Assembly: GCF_001870205.1 (NCBI RefSeq) | Contig: NZ_CP017267.1 | Location: forward strand, 1,476,501-1,540,500 | DNA: 64,000 bases | From: Vagococcus teuberi | Lineage (GTDB): Bacteria > Bacillota > Bacilli > Lactobacillales > Vagococcaceae | Direction of reading: 5' to 3' | Shown here: positions 47,081 to 56,660 of the stretch, piece by piece | Layout of the letters: each line of letters opens with the position of its first letter | How positions within the stretch are numbered: the stretch's first letter is position 1 | Made by a program: the position numbers and the translations under genes | Notes under the pieces: generated by a model | What the model saw: the letters and a program-made list of their open reading frames with translations, nothing else | Databases searched by the model: none | Told to the model about the DNA's origin: nothing

Positions 47081-47183
47081 CTTAGTCCACCTCTTTTCTT
47101 TAAAAAATCTCTTTTCTATTGTATCTGTTCGTTTTTTATTTGTCTACCACGTTTCATACTTTCATAATAAAACATGTTAAAAA

Positions 47184-47930
47184 TCATTCATCTTGTTTTT
47201 CCAATATCGCAGTCACAATACCCGGAACGCCTCGATTGTATCCATCATCATATTTAATTAATTTAAATCCTAATGACTGTATCAACCACTCAAATTCTTT
47301 TAAACCATACCAATATAAAGTAAAATGGGAATACTCTGTTTCAACTACTTTACCTTCATTTATTAATTCATACTTGTCAATAGAGGTTGTTTGTTGACTA
47401 ATCCAGTCGATGGATTCATCGTAATGAGTATATATAATAGTCTCAGTATTAGATAAATCAATTTTAGATTGTGTGATTTTTCCTTTTTTAAAATCATTCG
47501 GGACAATTAAATCTAAAATCACTTTCCCCTTACAACTTAAGCAGTGATAAAATCCCTTTAAAACTTTTTCTATTCTATCTTTTTCTAATAAGCAAAAACT
47601 TCCAGTCGGCATAATAATCGCTTCATATTCTTGATTTAATGATAAGTCAAACAAATCTTGTTGATAAACAAATGTTGACACAGAATATGCCTCCATATTT
47701 TTTTTGCATTGTGATAACATGTCTTCCGACACATCAACGCCTTCAACATTTAGTCCTTTTTCTAATAATGGAATAAGAACCCGGCCTGTTCCAACACCAG
47801 CTTCCAGAATACTTCCCTTCACATCTTGTAAAAAATCGTAATAATAGTCAATATCACCATCCAAGGATTGACCGACTGCTTTTGTTTTCTGATACATCAT
47901 TGTGCTAAGAGGACCATACTCTTTAAACAT
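47184..47930 (-). CDS. Class I SAM-dependent methyltransferase
   Basis: A 248-residue methyltransferase. The SAM loop is SILEAGVGTGRVLIPLLEKG, followed by the acidic VEGVDVSEDML and IIMPTGSFCLLEKD. The substrate is unknown; the small-molecule type (Methyltransf_25 group) is likely. It is monocistronic, with GGAGG upstream. Confidence 0.85.
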   Translation of the reverse strand: MFKEYGPLSTMMYQKTKAVGQSLDGDIDYYYDFLQDVKGSILEAGVGTGRVLIPLLEKGLNVEGVDVSEDMLSQCKKNMEAYSVSTFVYQQDLFDLSLNQEYEAIIMPTGSFCLLEKDRIEKVLKGFYHCLSCKGKVILDLIVPNDFKKGKITQSKIDLSNTETIIYTHYDESIDWISQQTTSIDKYELINEGKVVETEYSHFTLYWYGLKEFEWLIQSLGFKLIKYDDGYNRGVPGIVTAILEKQDE

Positions 47931-48129
47931 ATCTAACGCCTCCTATATATTTGTTAACAAGTATTAGTATATCATTGAATGTATATTGATACGACTTTTC
48001 ATCATGTTTTCATTATCATTCTTAAAAACTTACCATTTAAACCACCTTTTCTATTTGGAAAGTTATTTAAAGTCTGTTACTATTATAAAGACTTTACAAA
48101 TCAAACTATTATATGGAGGCTTTTTTATA

Positions 48130-48891
48130 ATGAAGAAACAACAATTGTTATTAGCGTCAACAACTCTTCTTTTATCATTGGCTTTGTTTTCAGCTTGTGG
48201 TAATAACGATTCAGCAAAAAAAGACACTGCAACAAGTAAAACAGAACAATCAACAGCTGCTTCAAGTACAGCAACTTCAGAATCCGTAGATATTAATTCT
48301 TTAGAGCTACCACAATTATCAACAGAAGTAGCAAAAGACGAAGACTTAGTTGAAATGGTGACAACTGAAGGATCAATTAAAATTAAATTGTTCCCTAAAA
48401 TTGCACCAAAAGCAGTTGAAAACTTTATGACACACGCTAAAGATGGATACTATAATGGACTTATTTTTCATCGTGTAATAAATGATTTCATGATTCAAGG
48501 TGGAGATCCTGAGGGAAATGGTACTGGCGGTTCAAGTATTTGGGATAAACCATTTGAAGATGAATTTTCAAATCAATTGTATAACTTAAGAGGTGCTCTA
48601 TCTATGGCAAACTCTGGTGCAAATACAAATGGCAGTCAATTCTTCATCGTTCAAAATAGCGATGATATGTCTGATGGATTGTTAGCTGAAGATGTGCCTG
48701 CAAAAATCATCGATGCTTATAAAAAAGGCGGCGCACCTCACCTAGATGGAAAGCATACTGTATTCGGCCAAGTTATAGAGGGTATGGACGTTGTAGATAA
48801 AATTGCAAAATCCGAAACAGGAGAAAATGATAAACCGAAAAAAGATATCAAAATCGAAAAAATCAATATCTTACAAGAAGCAACTGAATAA
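48130..48891 (+). CDS. Cyclophilin-type peptidyl-prolyl isomerase lipoprotein
   Basis: A 253-residue lipoprotein. The signal peptide ends in LFSACGNN, then a Ser/Thr-rich linker of about 45 residues, then a cyclophilin domain with the active-site segment IFHRVINDFMIQGGDPEG and ANSGANTNGSQFFI. It helps fold exported proteins at the cell surface. The ATG at 48130 has GGAGG upstream; the long 48-codon extension lacks a signal and is rejected. Confidence 0.93.
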   Translation: MKKQQLLLASTTLLLSLALFSACGNNDSAKKDTATSKTEQSTAASSTATSESVDINSLELPQLSTEVAKDEDLVEMVTTEGSIKIKLFPKIAPKAVENFMTHAKDGYYNGLIFHRVINDFMIQGGDPEGNGTGGSSIWDKPFEDEFSNQLYNLRGALSMANSGANTNGSQFFIVQNSDDMSDGLLAEDVPAKIIDAYKKGGAPHLDGKHTVFGQVIEGMDVVDKIAKSETGENDKPKKDIKIEKINILQEATE

Positions 48892-48898
48892 TAAACAA

Positions 48899-48940
48899 AA
48901 CTTTCTACTAAGCTGATGTGAGTCAGATTAGTAGGAAGTT
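48899..48940 (+). terminator. Terminator after the cyclophilin gene
   Basis: AACTTTCTACTAA pairs with TTAGTAGGAAGTT (one mismatch), followed by TTTTT. Confidence 0.8.
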
Positions 48941-48942
48941 TT

Positions 48943-49023
48943 TTATGTTTTATTTAAAAAGTAACTATCAGACAAAATTGCTAATATAGACCATAAAATC
49001 ATTAATACAATATTTTTATTCAT
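48943..49023 (-). CDS. Possible 26-residue membrane peptide
   Basis: A short frame MNKNIVLMILWSILAILSDS followed by YFLNKT on the minus strand gives one membrane segment with a Lys-containing start. The ribosome-binding site (AAAAGAAA) is weak, and the stop overlaps the T-run of the opposite terminator. It may be chance. The rest of 48941-49228 is A/T-rich and holds only the presumed mevalonate promoter. Confidence 0.2.
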   Translation of the reverse strand: MNKNIVLMILWSILAILSDSYFLNKT

Positions 49024-49228
49024 GCGAGTATTTCTTTTTAATTAAATAACTATCAACAGAGATATATTACATAAAACTAATTTTAGTACATTATTTGTTT
49101 TGTTCTAAAAATAATATAAGAATTTATAAAATATTTGCTAGTTTTAGTTGTTATATAGCCATTTATTGTATTATGCTATAAGAGATTCAATTTTATGAAA
49201 CATGACAAGTTATCAAAGGAGTTTGTAC

Positions 49229-50176
49229 ATGGCACCAAAACAATTCGGAATTGGACAATCTCATGGTAAAATTATTCTACTAGGTGAACATGCAGTAGTT
49301 TATAATTATCCATCGATTGCTATACCTTTTCCTAAAACATCGATTCAAACAATTGTCAAAAAAGCAATCCAAGAACCAACTATTTCGTGTGATTTTTACA
49401 CTGGATTATTAGGTGACATGCCTGAGTTATTAGATAGCTTAAAAGAAGCGATTCATCTCAGTTTAAAAACATTAAATCAAAAATCCTACCCATTAGACAT
49501 TACCATTAACAGCTCAATTCCTGCTGAAAGAGGAATGGGGTCAAGTGCTGCAGTTGCTGTTGCAACCATTAGAGGGATTTTTGATTACTTTGACGTGTCA
49601 TTAACACAAGAAAAACTACTTGATTTAGTAAATACTTCTGAAAAAATTGCTCACGGAAATCCAAGTGGACTGGATGCTCTAATGACCAGTTCTTCAACTC
49701 CTTACTATTTTAAAAAAGGACAGTTGGAAGTTCCTCTTCACATGATGTTGAGTGCTTATCTTGTCGTAGCAGATACTGGTGAAACAGGACAAACAAAAGA
49801 AGCGGTTGAAAGCATTAGCCATAAACTAAAAGGAAACACTAAAGAGCATACACTTGCACTAATCCATACATTAGGATCTTTACCAGACAAAGGACGAATC
49901 GCTTTAGAATCAGATCGTGCTAAAGAACTTGGTTCCTACATGTCTCAAGCACACCAAATTTTAAAAGAATTGGGTGTGTCCAGTCCATCATTAAATAGAC
50001 TAGTTGATGCTGCCATGACTCACGGCGCACTTGGTGCAAAACTAACCGGTGGCGGACGCGGTGGATGTATGATAGCATTAGCAATGGATAAAAAATCAGC
50101 TCATGAAATTGCCCAAACGTTAAAAGATTTTGGTGCAAAACAAACATGGGTATATGAAATGAGTGACCATTTATGA
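49229..50176 (+). CDS. mvaK1: Mevalonate kinase
   Basis: A 315-residue GHMP kinase. It has the ATP loop PAERGMGSSAAVAVA, the early GEHAVVYNYPSIA and the C-terminal KLTGGGRGGCMIALA. It phosphorylates mevalonate, the first kinase step toward isopentenyl diphosphate. The ATG at 49229 is eight bases behind AAAGGAG. It overlaps mvaD by four bases (ATGA) and starts the mvaK1-mvaD-mvaK2-fni operon. Confidence 0.96.
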   Translation: MAPKQFGIGQSHGKIILLGEHAVVYNYPSIAIPFPKTSIQTIVKKAIQEPTISCDFYTGLLGDMPELLDSLKEAIHLSLKTLNQKSYPLDITINSSIPAERGMGSSAAVAVATIRGIFDYFDVSLTQEKLLDLVNTSEKIAHGNPSGLDALMTSSSTPYYFKKGQLEVPLHMMLSAYLVVADTGETGQTKEAVESISHKLKGNTKEHTLALIHTLGSLPDKGRIALESDRAKELGSYMSQAHQILKELGVSSPSLNRLVDAAMTHGALGAKLTGGGRGGCMIALAMDKKSAHEIAQTLKDFGAKQTWVYEMSDHL

Positions 50177-51171
50177 AAAATATCGGCAGATGTCGTGCTC
50201 ATACGAATATTGCATTAATTAAATATTGGGGAAAAAGAAATAATGAATTATTCTTACCTATGAATAGCAGCTTATCATTAACTTTAGATGCTTTTTATAC
50301 CGATACATCCGTTACACTTGATGATACTTTGACCGAAGATGTGTTTTATTTAAATGGTATAAAGCAAGATAAAACTGAAACAACAAAAATAAATCGATTT
50401 TTAAATTTATTTCGTGAAACTGCAAAAGATAATACATTTGCTAAAGTAGAAAGCTATAATCATGTACCAACAGCTGCTGGACTAGCTTCCTCAGCATCAG
50501 CTTTTGCTGCACTTGCTGGAGCTGCAAACAGTGCTTGGAAATTAAATCTTGATAAACAAACACTCTCTACCTATGCTCGTCAAGGAAGCGGAAGTTCAAC
50601 ACGAAGTATTTATGGTGGTTTAGTTGAGTGGAATATGGGTGAAGGAAACCTATCTGAAACCAGCCACGCGATTGAAGTTGATGATGCTTCATGGGATTTA
50701 GGTATGATTATTATCGCTATCAACAAACAACAAAAAAAACTTTCAAGTCGTGTTGGAATGAGACAAACAGTTGATACATCTCCTTTCTATCCAGTATGGG
50801 TTACAGAAGCTAAAAAGGATTTAATCGACATAAAACAAGCCATCCACGAAAAAGATTTTATCAGATTGGGAGAAATTACTGAATCTAATGGAATGAAAAT
50901 GCATGCCACCATGCTTGGTGCAACTCCTCCTATTTCTTACTGGGAACCAGATAGTGTTAAAGCAATCAATAAAGTTAAAGAAATTCGTAACAATGGCATC
51001 CCTTGTTATGTTACAATGGACGCTGGACCGAATGTAAAAGTATTATGTAGACAATCACAAATGTCTGACATCTTAAACAAATTAGAAGAAAGTTTCACAA
51101 ATGATCAGTTAATTTGCTCAAAAGTGGGAGAAGGCATCAGAGAATTAACTGACGAAGAATGGAGTTACTAA
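50173..51171 (+). CDS. mvaD: Diphosphomevalonate decarboxylase
   Basis: A 332-residue GHMP-fold decarboxylase. Its start HTNIALIKYWGKRN and the loop GLASSASAFAALAGAAN are diagnostic, and GSGSSTRSIYGGLVEW holds the conserved Ser/Arg region. It converts diphosphomevalonate to isopentenyl diphosphate with ATP. It is coupled to mvaK1 by a four-base overlap. Confidence 0.96.
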   Translation: MKNIGRCRAHTNIALIKYWGKRNNELFLPMNSSLSLTLDAFYTDTSVTLDDTLTEDVFYLNGIKQDKTETTKINRFLNLFRETAKDNTFAKVESYNHVPTAAGLASSASAFAALAGAANSAWKLNLDKQTLSTYARQGSGSSTRSIYGGLVEWNMGEGNLSETSHAIEVDDASWDLGMIIIAINKQQKKLSSRVGMRQTVDTSPFYPVWVTEAKKDLIDIKQAIHEKDFIRLGEITESNGMKMHATMLGATPPISYWEPDSVKAINKVKEIRNNGIPCYVTMDAGPNVKVLCRQSQMSDILNKLEESFTNDQLICSKVGEGIRELTDEEWSY

Positions 51172-51184
51172 AGGGGAGATTTTT

Positions 51185-52294
51185 TTGATTAAAGCAAGTG
51201 CACCAGGAAAATTGTATATAGCAGGAGAATATGCTGTGTTAGAACCTGGAAATCCTGCGCTAATCGTTGCACTAGATCAATTCATTACTGTAACGCTAAA
51301 GCCCGCAGACAAACAAGGAAGTATCCGTTCATCTTATTCAAACGGTATTTCAATTCCTTGGACACGAAAAAATGGTAAATTTTATATGGATGAGCGTGAT
51401 AATCCTTTTTCTTATATCGCTGGTTCTGTCACGATTGTTGAATCGTACTTAAAAGAATTAGGCTTACCGCTAAAATATTTTGATTTAACCATTGAAAGTG
51501 AATTAGACAATAAAGACGGTCGTAAATACGGATTAGGCTCTAGTGGCGCTGTGACGATTGCGACAATTAAAGCTATTTTACAATTTTATAAGATTGATTA
51601 TGATGCTGAACTACTTTATAAATTATCAGCTATCACTCATCTTTCACTGCATAGCAATGGCTCTTTTGGTGATTTGGCAGCTAGTTCCTTTGAAGGATGG
51701 GTTGCTTACTCATGCTTTGAAAAAGATTGGGTACTTGATCGCTTAGCCAATAAAGCCATTAGTTTAATCGATTTATTAAAAGAAAAATGGCCAAAATTAA
51801 TGATTGAACCACTTGAAGCACCAACTAATTTAGATTTATATATTGGTTGGACTGGAACACCTGCTTCTACCACATTACTTGTTGATACAATGAATGATGA
51901 ACAACATGAAATGAATGGCTTTTACCGTGATTTTCTTAAAAAAAGTGCAGACTGTGTGACTGATTTGATTGAAGCATTTAAACAAAGCAATATCGAACGA
52001 TTTCAAGAGGGCATCCGTTTAAATCGTTCTCTTTTAACATCTCTTGCTCAAAAAAGTGGCGTTGATATCGAGACTGAAGCATTATTAAACCTATGTCAAA
52101 GTGCAGAAGAATTCGGTGGTGCTGCTAAATCATCAGGTGCTGGTGGTGGTGATTGTGGTATCGTACTATTTAAAAAAGAAGACGATGCATCCTCTATGTT
52201 GGCACAATGGGAAACACACGGTATAACGAATTTGCCTTTAAAAGTTTATCGTACGCCAAATACCACACATCAATCAATTAAAGCGGAGGCTTAG
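51185..52294 (+). CDS. mvaK2: Phosphomevalonate kinase
   Basis: A 369-residue GHMP kinase. The opening ASAPGKLYIAGEYAVLEPGN and the ATP loop YGLGSSGAVTIATIKA are typical, and SSGAGGGDCGIVLF is the third motif. It makes diphosphomevalonate. The start codon is TTG, behind GGGGAGA. It ends three bases before fni. Confidence 0.95.
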   Translation: MIKASAPGKLYIAGEYAVLEPGNPALIVALDQFITVTLKPADKQGSIRSSYSNGISIPWTRKNGKFYMDERDNPFSYIAGSVTIVESYLKELGLPLKYFDLTIESELDNKDGRKYGLGSSGAVTIATIKAILQFYKIDYDAELLYKLSAITHLSLHSNGSFGDLAASSFEGWVAYSCFEKDWVLDRLANKAISLIDLLKEKWPKLMIEPLEAPTNLDLYIGWTGTPASTTLLVDTMNDEQHEMNGFYRDFLKKSADCVTDLIEAFKQSNIERFQEGIRLNRSLLTSLAQKSGVDIETEALLNLCQSAEEFGGAAKSSGAGGGDCGIVLFKKEDDASSMLAQWETHGITNLPLKVYRTPNTTHQSIKAEA

Positions 52295-52297
52295 TGC

Positions 52298-53338
52298 ATG
52301 AATACATCTTGGAATCGAAAAGATCAACACATCCATTATGCTGAAATGCAATATAGTTCACCAAAAACAAATGGTCTTGATGGCGTTAGATTTGTCCATC
52401 AATCTCTTTCTGAAATGTCAGTAAACGACGTTAGTTTAAAAACAACTCTAGGTGATATTGAACTAGACACACCATTTTTTATCAACGCGATGACTGGTGG
52501 CAGTCAAAAAGCGACAATTATCAATAAAAATTTAGCTGAAGTTGCTCGAGATACAAATTTAGCTATGGCTCTTGGATCAATTAGTATTGCCTTAAAAGAA
52601 CCACAGTATAAAGAATCTTTTGAGATTGTGAGAAAAACGAATCCGAATGGCATTTTATTTGCTAACCTAGGAGCACATCATTCAATTGATAATGCTAAAC
52701 GGGCAGTTGAGATGATTGAAGCAAATGCTCTACAACTTCATCTTAATACGCCACAAGAGTTAGTCATGCCTGAGGGAGATCGTAATTTTTCTGACTGGTT
52801 AACGAATATAGAAGCAATCGTTAATTCCTTATCTGTTCCTGTTATTATCAAAGAGGTTGGGTTTGGTGTATCAAAAGAAACTATCAAACAATTAACTGAT
52901 GTCGGTGTAACCATCATTGATGTTGCAGGAAAAGGCGGGACTAATTTTATCGAAATTGAAAATGAACGTCGTGACTTAAAAGAATACACCTACCTCTATG
53001 ATTGGGGACAAACAACCGCTGAGTCATTACTTGAAACTAGAATCTATCAAGATAAAGCCACCTTTATCGCCTCAGGTGGTATTAAAACACCCCTCGATAT
53101 GCTTAAATCTTTTGGTCTTGGAGCTTCTGCTGTTGGATTATCTGGAGAGTTCCTCCATTTGATTTTAACTAAAGGGACGCATGAAACAATCAGCCAAATC
53201 AATCGATTTAAACAGGAACTCACTCATTTAATGACTTTAGTTGGGGCAAAAAATATTCAATCTTTAAAAGATAAATCAATTGTATTAGACAATCAATTAT
53301 TAAACTGGTGTCATCAAAGACATCTACCAATAAACTAA
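52298..53338 (+). CDS. fni: Type 2 isopentenyl-diphosphate isomerase (FMN)
   Basis: A 346-residue TIM-barrel flavoenzyme. FFINAMTGGSQKA, LHLNTPQELVMPEGDR, IIKEVGFGVSKE and VAGKGGTNFIEIEN are family signatures. It interconverts isopentenyl and dimethylallyl diphosphate and completes the mevalonate operon. The upper-pathway genes (mvaS, mvaE) are not in the window. Confidence 0.95.
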   Translation: MNTSWNRKDQHIHYAEMQYSSPKTNGLDGVRFVHQSLSEMSVNDVSLKTTLGDIELDTPFFINAMTGGSQKATIINKNLAEVARDTNLAMALGSISIALKEPQYKESFEIVRKTNPNGILFANLGAHHSIDNAKRAVEMIEANALQLHLNTPQELVMPEGDRNFSDWLTNIEAIVNSLSVPVIIKEVGFGVSKETIKQLTDVGVTIIDVAGKGGTNFIEIENERRDLKEYTYLYDWGQTTAESLLETRIYQDKATFIASGGIKTPLDMLKSFGLGASAVGLSGEFLHLILTKGTHETISQINRFKQELTHLMTLVGAKNIQSLKDKSIVLDNQLLNWCHQRHLPIN

Positions 53339-53379
53339 AAAGTGTAGCGATGGAAATAAATCCATGGCTACACTTTTAT
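53337..53379. terminator. Bidirectional terminator after the mevalonate operon
   Basis: AAAAGTGTAGC pairs with GCTACACTTTT, with an ATGGA/TCCAT inner helix, between convergent genes. Confidence 0.85.
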
Positions 53380-53703
53380 ATATAAGTATCCTTGTTGTTG
53401 TAGTTTAACTAATCGGTAAACCCCTGATGCAACAACTTGAACATTGGCTAACAAATTCTCTTTTGCTACATCCTGATTTGACATTGCCTTAGCACAACTA
53501 GAAAATACAATCCCTCTATTCTCTTGTAACCAGTCAATTTTTTGACCAATATCTGGATCAAGATAACCTTTAATCGCTGGTCCATTGGCTACCACTTCAA
53601 TATTTTTGATTTCGTCATCCTCACTTGCTTCAAGCAAATTATTTACATTTGCTAAACAAGTAGACCACATAATTAAATCATGGATATGAAGTACAACTTT
53701 CAT
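53368..53703 (-). CDS. DsrE-family protein
   Basis: A 111-residue protein of the DsrE/DsrF-like fold: VVLHIHDLIMWSTCLANVNN at the start, IEVVANGPAIKGYLD in the middle and GIVFSSCAKAMSNQDV with a cysteine in the usual position. Some members carry sulfur; the function here is unknown. Its start overlaps the end of tmcAL by 26 bases, so the two are coupled. Confidence 0.75.
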   Translation of the reverse strand: MKVVLHIHDLIMWSTCLANVNNLLEASEDDEIKNIEVVANGPAIKGYLDPDIGQKIDWLQENRGIVFSSCAKAMSNQDVAKENLLANVQVVASGVYRLVKLQQQGYLYIKV

Positions 53704-54898
53704 ATGACGTTTCCCCTTTCAAATAAATTGGCGAGCGGTAATAATCCTGCTCTATATGATGATGTTGTTGGGCTAACTGATAAATTTGTCCTGCTCGAAT
53801 GTCCAACGATAACTGCTTCTCATTCTTTTGATCAATTTTTGTCACAATAGGCAAAGTAGCATGATTTTTTTCTTGATTTAAAAATTGACGACCGTTTTCA
53901 GTGAACCCCAAAACTCTTAAATAAGAATTTTGCCAAACATCATGGATTTCTTTTTCTCTTACATTTAACAACAAATAGGTAGCTAAACGCTGTAATCTTG
54001 TCCATGTGTATCGCTTCGTTTTAACAAGAGACATAAAACCTGAAAAACTAGCCGCTTTTTTTACCGATTCTTTCAATCGATACTCTATTCCTTCACTAAG
54101 TTGATAAGTATCTGATAATTCATCAAAAGAGTGATTTAACAAATGATATTTCAATAATGGCCAATAGTCCCCCCAAGAATGTAAGTCAGTATTTTCTAAA
54201 AAGTCACGTGTTTCACTTGGTACTGTGTGAGAAATACTTGTCATATCTTTTTCTAAAACACGTTGCCTGATAGCTGTTGCACTGGAAAACTCTTGTGATT
54301 TTATGGTTTCATCATGATAACCGGAACCTTGTCTAGTAATAGGAATGAGCGACATTGGGTTAGCATACCTTGCATTTTCTTTGGCATAAGCCATCCCTAA
54401 AATATGATTTGGCGATGAGAAATCAAGCGGAACTTGTTGCAATAACTCCCTATAAATCTGTGTCATTTGTTGCGGATAACTCTCGCCATTATTTTTTATT
54501 TCTTGGTATCGTTGATTTATAAGTTTCTCTTTTTCTACATATGTTTGACCAAATAATTCATAATCCATTGACTGTGTTAAATCTGTTCCAAAGCAAAGTG
54601 ACTCCACATTTAAACTATGAAGCAACTTAATGCCACCTTTTGCAAAGTAATCTGCTGACTGTACCGCATAAGCAAAAGGCAACTCTATGACTAAATCAGC
54701 TCCATTATGTAGGGCTGTTTCGGCTCTTTGCCATTTATCAATGATAGCTGGTTCTCCTCGTTGTAAAAAATTACCACTCATGACCGCAACTAACACATCT
54801 GCTTCTGACTTTTTCCTTGCTTCTTTCAAATGGTAGATATGTCCATTATGAAATGGATTATACTCTACAATAACACCACAACTTGTTAACCTCATCAA
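53678..54898 (-). CDS. tmcAL: tRNA(Met) cytidine acetate ligase (YlbM/TmcAL)
   Basis: A 406-residue nucleotidyltransferase-fold enzyme. The motif IVEYNPFHNGHIYHLKEAR replaces the HxGH of the superfamily, and AVMSGNFLQRGEPAI and FSSPNHILGMAYAKEN are family-specific. It forms N4-acetylcytidine at position 34 of elongator tRNA-Met using acetate and ATP. Standard length. Confidence 0.94.
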   Translation of the reverse strand: MMRLTSCGVIVEYNPFHNGHIYHLKEARKKSEADVLVAVMSGNFLQRGEPAIIDKWQRAETALHNGADLVIELPFAYAVQSADYFAKGGIKLLHSLNVESLCFGTDLTQSMDYELFGQTYVEKEKLINQRYQEIKNNGESYPQQMTQIYRELLQQVPLDFSSPNHILGMAYAKENARYANPMSLIPITRQGSGYHDETIKSQEFSSATAIRQRVLEKDMTSISHTVPSETRDFLENTDLHSWGDYWPLLKYHLLNHSFDELSDTYQLSEGIEYRLKESVKKAASFSGFMSLVKTKRYTWTRLQRLATYLLLNVREKEIHDVWQNSYLRVLGFTENGRQFLNQEKNHATLPIVTKIDQKNEKQLSLDIRAGQIYQLAQQHHHIEQDYYRSPIYLKGETSYESCTSYP

Positions 54899-54919
54899 AC
54901 TACTCCCAACGTATTAAAA

Positions 54920-54945
54920 TAGCTCAGAGAACGAGTCTCTAAGCT
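54920..54945 (-). terminator. Hairpin after the YqeM-like methyltransferase gene
   Basis: TAGCTTAGAGA pairs with TCTCTGAGCTA on the minus strand, followed by a short TTTT. Confidence 0.6.
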
Positions 54946-54951
54946 ACATAA

Positions 54952-55692
54952 TTATTTTTGACAAATGAAAAACCAACGTGTACTTTCGTCATTTGGTTCA
55001 TTATCTGTAAAATCAGCGACGACTTTAATATCAGTAAACCCTGATTTAGAAAGCATTTTTTCATATGTTTCGATTGAATAAGTACGTTCTTCATGCAGTT
55101 CATCATAACGTTTAAAGATGTCCTCTTCTTCTGTTTCTTTTACAAAAAACGTCAAAAAGTGTTCAATGCTATACGGTACATCTCCTGGATAACTTTCCCA
55201 TAAAAAGGCAAATTCATCCGTTTGATAATGATAACTATATTCTGGAAATTCGTGTTCTATTTTAAAAATAGAATGAACATCAAATAAAAATATCCCACCT
55301 GATTTCAACGCACGATTTACTTCATTAAAAACAGTCTGAACTGCTTCTTCATTTGGCATGTAACACAACGAATCTGAAAAACACGTCACCACATCATACT
55401 GATTTGTTTTCTTCAAATCTAGCATATCTCCAACTTCAAAAGATAACAATTCATCAGCTTCTGTTGTTCGTTCTTTCGCTAATTCAACCATCTCTTCAGA
55501 CAAATCAAGGCCTGTTACCTGATGACCGATATTGGCTAATTCAACAGATAATATGCCTGTGCCACACGCAAGTTCTAAAATATTTTTTTGTGACTCGCCA
55601 ATATGACGCGTTGTAAAATCTAACCAATCTTCATATAACGTTTCGTCCATGACCTCATCATAAATCTTAGCGAACGTTTTATAAATTGTCAT
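54952..55692 (-). CDS. Class I SAM-dependent methyltransferase (YqeM-like)
   Basis: A 246-residue methyltransferase with the SAM loop ILELACGTGILSVELANIG and VTGLDLSEEMVELAKE. It directly follows rsfS (one-base overlap), the yqeM position in Firmicutes. The substrate is not known; it lies in a ribosome-assembly operon but need not act there. Confidence 0.88.
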   Translation of the reverse strand: MTIYKTFAKIYDEVMDETLYEDWLDFTTRHIGESQKNILELACGTGILSVELANIGHQVTGLDLSEEMVELAKERTTEADELLSFEVGDMLDLKKTNQYDVVTCFSDSLCYMPNEEAVQTVFNEVNRALKSGGIFLFDVHSIFKIEHEFPEYSYHYQTDEFAFLWESYPGDVPYSIEHFLTFFVKETEEEDIFKRYDELHEERTYSIETYEKMLSKSGFTDIKVVADFTDNEPNDESTRWFFICQK

Positions 55693-56048
55693 TAGCTAAC
55701 TACCATATGATCGATATTAACAAGTGGTGCATCAGACCATAATTTTTCTAGATTATAAAATTCACGTTCTTCTCCGTAGAAAATATGTGCAATAACATCA
55801 CCTAAATCAATTAAAATCCAACGAGCTGACTCTTTTCCTTCAACACGTCTCACATCAACCTCATGTTTATACGCTTCGTCAATAATTTCTTTTGCAATTG
55901 CTAATACTTGCTTATCACTATTCCCATGACAAATCACGAAATAATCTGCTAAAAGAGACACCTTTGATACATCTAAACCAACGATATCCTCTGCACGTTT
56001 GTCATCTGCTGCCTTTACTACTAATTCTAAAATCTGCTCACTATTAAT
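55692..56048 (-). CDS. rsfS: Ribosomal silencing factor RsfS, apparent ATT start
   Basis: A 118-residue protein that binds L14 and blocks subunit joining. VSLLADYFVICHGNSDKQV and KESARWILIDLGDVIAHIF are diagnostic. Alignment to family N-termini (MNSEQ...) places the start at ATT (56048), seven bases behind AGGAGGG (56056-56062). Between that site and the conserved region no ATG, GTG or TTG occurs in frame; the first is GTG at 55961, which would remove 29 conserved residues. An ATT start like that of infC is the simplest reading; a base error is the alternative. Confidence 0.9.
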   Translation of the reverse strand: MNSEQILELVVKAADDKRAEDIVGLDVSKVSLLADYFVICHGNSDKQVLAIAKEIIDEAYKHEVDVRRVEGKESARWILIDLGDVIAHIFYGEEREFYNLEKLWSDAPLVNIDHMVVS

Positions 56049-56060
56049 AATGAATCCCTC

Positions 56061-56660
56061 CTAATGACTTACAACCCAATAATTATATGTTTCTAATGTT
56101 TTTGGGTATATTTTCTTTTTACTTTTTAATAAATAAGTTAAGGTGTGATATGTCTCATATGAAACAGCTTCATCTAAACTTCTTTCTGCACTTTCTCTTG
56201 CCTCGACAACACCAGGAAAATCACGACCATCCTCAATATAATCCGCCACATAAATCACCTTAGCCAAATCACTCATCTCTTTAGCCCCAGTCGTATGCAA
56301 CGTTATCGCATCAAGAATCTCTTGGTCAGTAATACCTAATTCTGTTTTGACCAGATAAGCACCTAGTATACCGTGCCATATCGCATTTCCATACTCTAAT
56401 AATTCACTAGAAAAACCTTCGTTTTGGATGATATCAATCATCTCTTCATCAGGTCTTTCCTTTGCGTAATCATGAGTTAATGCTGCAATACTTGCTTTTT
56501 CTTTATCAATTTGATAGTTATTCGCTAATTCCAATGCTTTTTTTTCTACTCGTAACACATGCTGAAATCGTTTATCAGACATTTGTTCAGATACTTTTTG
56601 CATTAAGTCTTCACGAGTTAAATCAGTATATTGTTTGCTATAAACTAACTCAGTTGTCAT
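56061..56660 (-). CDS. yqeK: HD-domain bis(5'-nucleosyl)-tetraphosphatase YqeK
   Basis: A 199-residue HD hydrolase: FQHVLRVEKKALELA, ALTHDYAKERPDEEM (the HD pair) and WHGILGAYLVK supply the metal ligands. It degrades Ap4A. The start at 56660 overlaps the end of nadD by 11 bases, and the stop lies inside the rsfS ribosome-binding region. Confidence 0.92.
   Translation of the reverse strand: MTTELVYSKQYTDLTREDLMQKVSEQMSDKRFQHVLRVEKKALELANNYQIDKEKASIAALTHDYAKERPDEEMIDIIQNEGFSSELLEYGNAIWHGILGAYLVKTELGITDQEILDAITLHTTGAKEMSDLAKVIYVADYIEDGRDFPGVVEARESAERSLDEAVSYETYHTLTYLLKSKKKIYPKTLETYNYWVVSH

Noticed and set aside
47986-48129. 48-codon extension of the cyclophilin lipoprotein
   Set aside because: It would bury the lipoprotein signal peptide. 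GGAGG lies directly before the ATG at 48130.
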